A stretch of 30,799 bases of DNA from positions 1-30,799 of the forward strand of contig CBDCCB010000003.1 in NCBI GenBank assembly GCA_965214525.1, in the 5' to 3' direction. The stretch comes from Qipengyuania_B sp965214525 (GTDB lineage: Bacteria; Pseudomonadota; Alphaproteobacteria; Sphingomonadales; Sphingomonadaceae). Under the pieces are notes generated by a model, which was not told where the DNA came from, did no database searches, and worked only from the letters and a program-made list of their open reading frames with translations. Positions 29,281 to 30,799 of this stretch are shown here, piece by piece. The number at the start of each line of letters is the position of its first letter. Within the stretch, counting starts at the first letter, position 1. Both the position numbers and the translations under genes were made by a program.

Positions 29281-30799
29281 CTACCGACGCAGAAGAGCCT
29301 TGAGGCCCCGTTTCAACGGTCGCAAGAGCTTTCGGGCCTGGTGTTCCCAGTGCAGCACGCCCTGCGCTCGATTGATGGGCACAGCGAGCAGTTCGGGCCA
29401 GCCGTGCGCGATCATGTCGCGCTGCATCCTGCCCGCCTGGCGGTAGGCGACCGGCGTGGTGAACACCTGTTCGATACAAAAGCCGCTGGTCATGAAGCTC
29501 AACACCTTGGGCCGACCCGGCCAGAGGTAACGCGAATTGGCTTCCCAGCAGCCGAGCCTTAATTCGAACGCGGCGAGATCGAGAGTGTCATAACGATCCT
29601 GAACGATAAAGTCCGGCACATTATCTAGCCAAGCCTGCGCGGCGGCCAAGGTTCGTTCCGTCTCCACAACCGGCATACGGCGCAGCAATTGACTTGCCGT
29701 GATTTCCGGCAGCTTCTCCTTGTGGCCGTAAAAGGTTCCCCGCGCTTGGCCGCCACCCATGCCGGCCAGGATGAAGGTTCCGGCGTCCGGGTCGGACTCG
29801 TCGGGTTCCTTTTGCAACAGTCGGGGATTGGAGAGCACCGGTCCGGCCTTAGCCTCGCCGATCCGGGCGAAATTGCGCATCATATCGCGCGCCGGAACCG
29901 CCGCATGGCGTTGCCGCTGGCGGACCTCGTGCGGCAGGCGGGCGATTTTCGCCAGCGCGGCTGCCCCTTGCACATCGATTCGCGTGTCGAAATCTGCCCC
30001 GACAGAGGTGAATACGCGCACCTCAGTGCTGTCACCCTCCACCAGCGGGCGGGCGGCCGCCAGCACCGCGCGGCTATCGTTTCCGGCAGATAGCGGGATG
30101 GTAACCACCGGCTCTGCCTCGGCGATGGCGGCGATAATGCGTTGGCCATGCTCGATCGATTTGCGGGCAGCCTCCCCCCCCCCCCCCCCCCCCCCCCCCG
30201 CGCGAACGGGGCGCGCGGCCAGTGACGCTGCGGAGCAAAGGTTTCAAGGTCCAAGTAATGGTTGGGCAATAACCGCTCTACCCCCGCAAAAGCGGTGAGC
30301 CCGAAGCTGAAATAGCCGTTCGTTTCCAATGGATCAAAGGCACGGCTGAGTTCCCGATCGCGCGTAAAGGGGGCGAGCATGTTGTGAGAGGTGGCGACCC
30401 GCCGCTTTTCCCTGTCGAACACCGCCGAATGCGCGGGCCCGAGATAGACGCGCTGCATCGCATCGGCGATGATGATGGCGATCCACATGCCTTCAAGGCC
30501 GGTGCCATTGCTGCGCCCGGTTTCGTTGCGACCGTAAAGGGCTTGTTCCATGAAGGTTTCGGACAAACCCCCTGCAGGAAGCGTTACCTTGTCATGCGGG
30601 ATACAGGTATGTTCGGACGTCGTATGCAGCAATGGCTCCAACACCCAACCGATGGGGTCTTCCTCTGCCGTCACAAGCGAGCAAACCTTTGCATCGTGGT
30701 GCGCCGCCAAAGTCCAGCCGTCCAGGTCACGATGCTGCCATTCGGACGGCAGATCGGCCCCGCGCGTGCCCAGCGCCCATTGACGGGGCAGATCGTCAA
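29281..30799 (-). CDS. Asparagine synthetase-like protein, partial, frame broken at a 26-G tract (possible phase-variable gene)
   Basis: The gene enters from the right edge and ends at 29281. The upstream part (30799 to the tract) reads continuously: DLPRQWALGTRGADLPSEWQ, CSLVTAEEDPIGWVLEPLLH, AFAGVERLLPNHYLDLE, HWPRAPFAR. After the tract the matching continuation EAARKSIEHGQRIIAAIAEA and VVTIPLSAGNDSRAVL lies in a different frame. SAGNDSR is the ATP-pyrophosphatase loop (SGGxDS) of asparagine synthetase B-like enzymes, which activate a carboxylate with ATP for amide formation. Later segments: YGHKEKLPEITASQLLRRMP, WEANSRYLWPGRPKVLSF, and a basic C-terminus. The G tract (30199-30174) has 26 residues; a multiple of three (24 or 27) would join the halves. 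Such enzymes often sit in surface-polysaccharide or peptide-modification loci. Alternatives are a true frameshift pseudogene or a homopolymer assembly error. Confidence 0.75.
30174..30199. repeat. Homopolymer tract: 26 consecutive C (G on coding strand)
   Basis: An unbroken C26 run inside the asparagine-synthetase-like gene, far longer than any other homopolymer in the window (the next longest I noticed are C7 runs). The length, placement within a coding region and effect on frame are those of a slipped-strand contingency tract. Confidence 0.95.

Noticed and set aside
29880..30170. Continuation of the upstream asparagine-synthetase frame past the G tract
   Set aside because: After the tract this frame turns into Arg/Ser/Pro-rich nonsense (SRWLPSRYLPETIAARCWRP), while the other frame carries SAGNDSR; it is the out-of-frame product at tract length 26.

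Overview
The window is GC-rich chromosomal DNA from an alphaproteobacterium, most likely of the order Sphingomonadales (Erythrobacter/Novosphingobium-like). The gene set points there: an EipA/DUF1134 periplasmic protein, COQ9, the CBP3-type ubiquinol-cytochrome c chaperone next to a DUF177 (YceD) gene, BamE, HslVU, and a thiolase-like protein of the type with an extra C-terminal domain. The taxonomy is inferred from gene content and protein style; no rRNA is present. I found no insertion sequence, prophage or CRISPR array.

Layout. (a) 1-316: N-terminal part of an acyl-CoA synthetase running off the left edge. (b) 756-5859: a compact surface-glycan block with a MobA-like nucleotidyltransferase, a Wzx/MATE-fold flippase, a CDP-glycerol-glycerophosphotransferase-like (TagF-like) transferase, a GT4 glycosyltransferase and a HAD-IB phosphatase, tightly packed with overlapping ends. 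(c) 5891-10854: a lipid/acyl-CoA catabolic block with a thiolase-like protein, a true thiolase, a divergent enoyl-CoA hydratase, and an alpha/beta-hydrolase fused to a flavin reductase. (d) 11040-11130: tRNA-Ser(GCU) with a promoter. (e) 11297-14485: EipA, an aromatic/aspartate aminotransferase, and a spore-photoproduct-lyase-like radical SAM protein in an organism not expected to form spores. (f) 18353-14505, minus strand: an operon-like run SCO copper chaperone, YcgN-type Cys-cluster protein, YgjP-type metallopeptidase, a small membrane/coiled-coil protein, RibD and riboflavin synthase. (g) 18413-22476: ankyrin protein, COQ9, feoA-feoB behind a likely Fur box, and ssb. (h) 23707-24240 and neighbours: CBP3-like chaperone, DUF177 protein and a CPBP-family membrane protein (minus), divergent from bamE, hslV and hslU (plus). 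(i) 27210-30799: a YadA-type trimeric autotransporter with a large internal duplication, a good rho-independent terminator, and a convergent asparagine-synthetase-like gene running off the right edge.

The most striking observation is an uninterrupted tract of 26 C (26 G on the coding strand) inside the asparagine-synthetase-like gene. At this length the two halves of the gene are out of frame; lengths divisible by three (24 or 27) would restore one continuous reading frame. This is what a slipped-strand, phase-variable (ON/OFF) gene looks like, and it lies beside a surface adhesin gene. A homopolymer assembly error is the main alternative. Secondary points of interest are the TagF-like/nucleotidyltransferase/phosphatase glycan block, the hydrolase-flavin reductase fusion, the SPL-like protein, and the calcium-loop-like insert repeated in the adhesin head.
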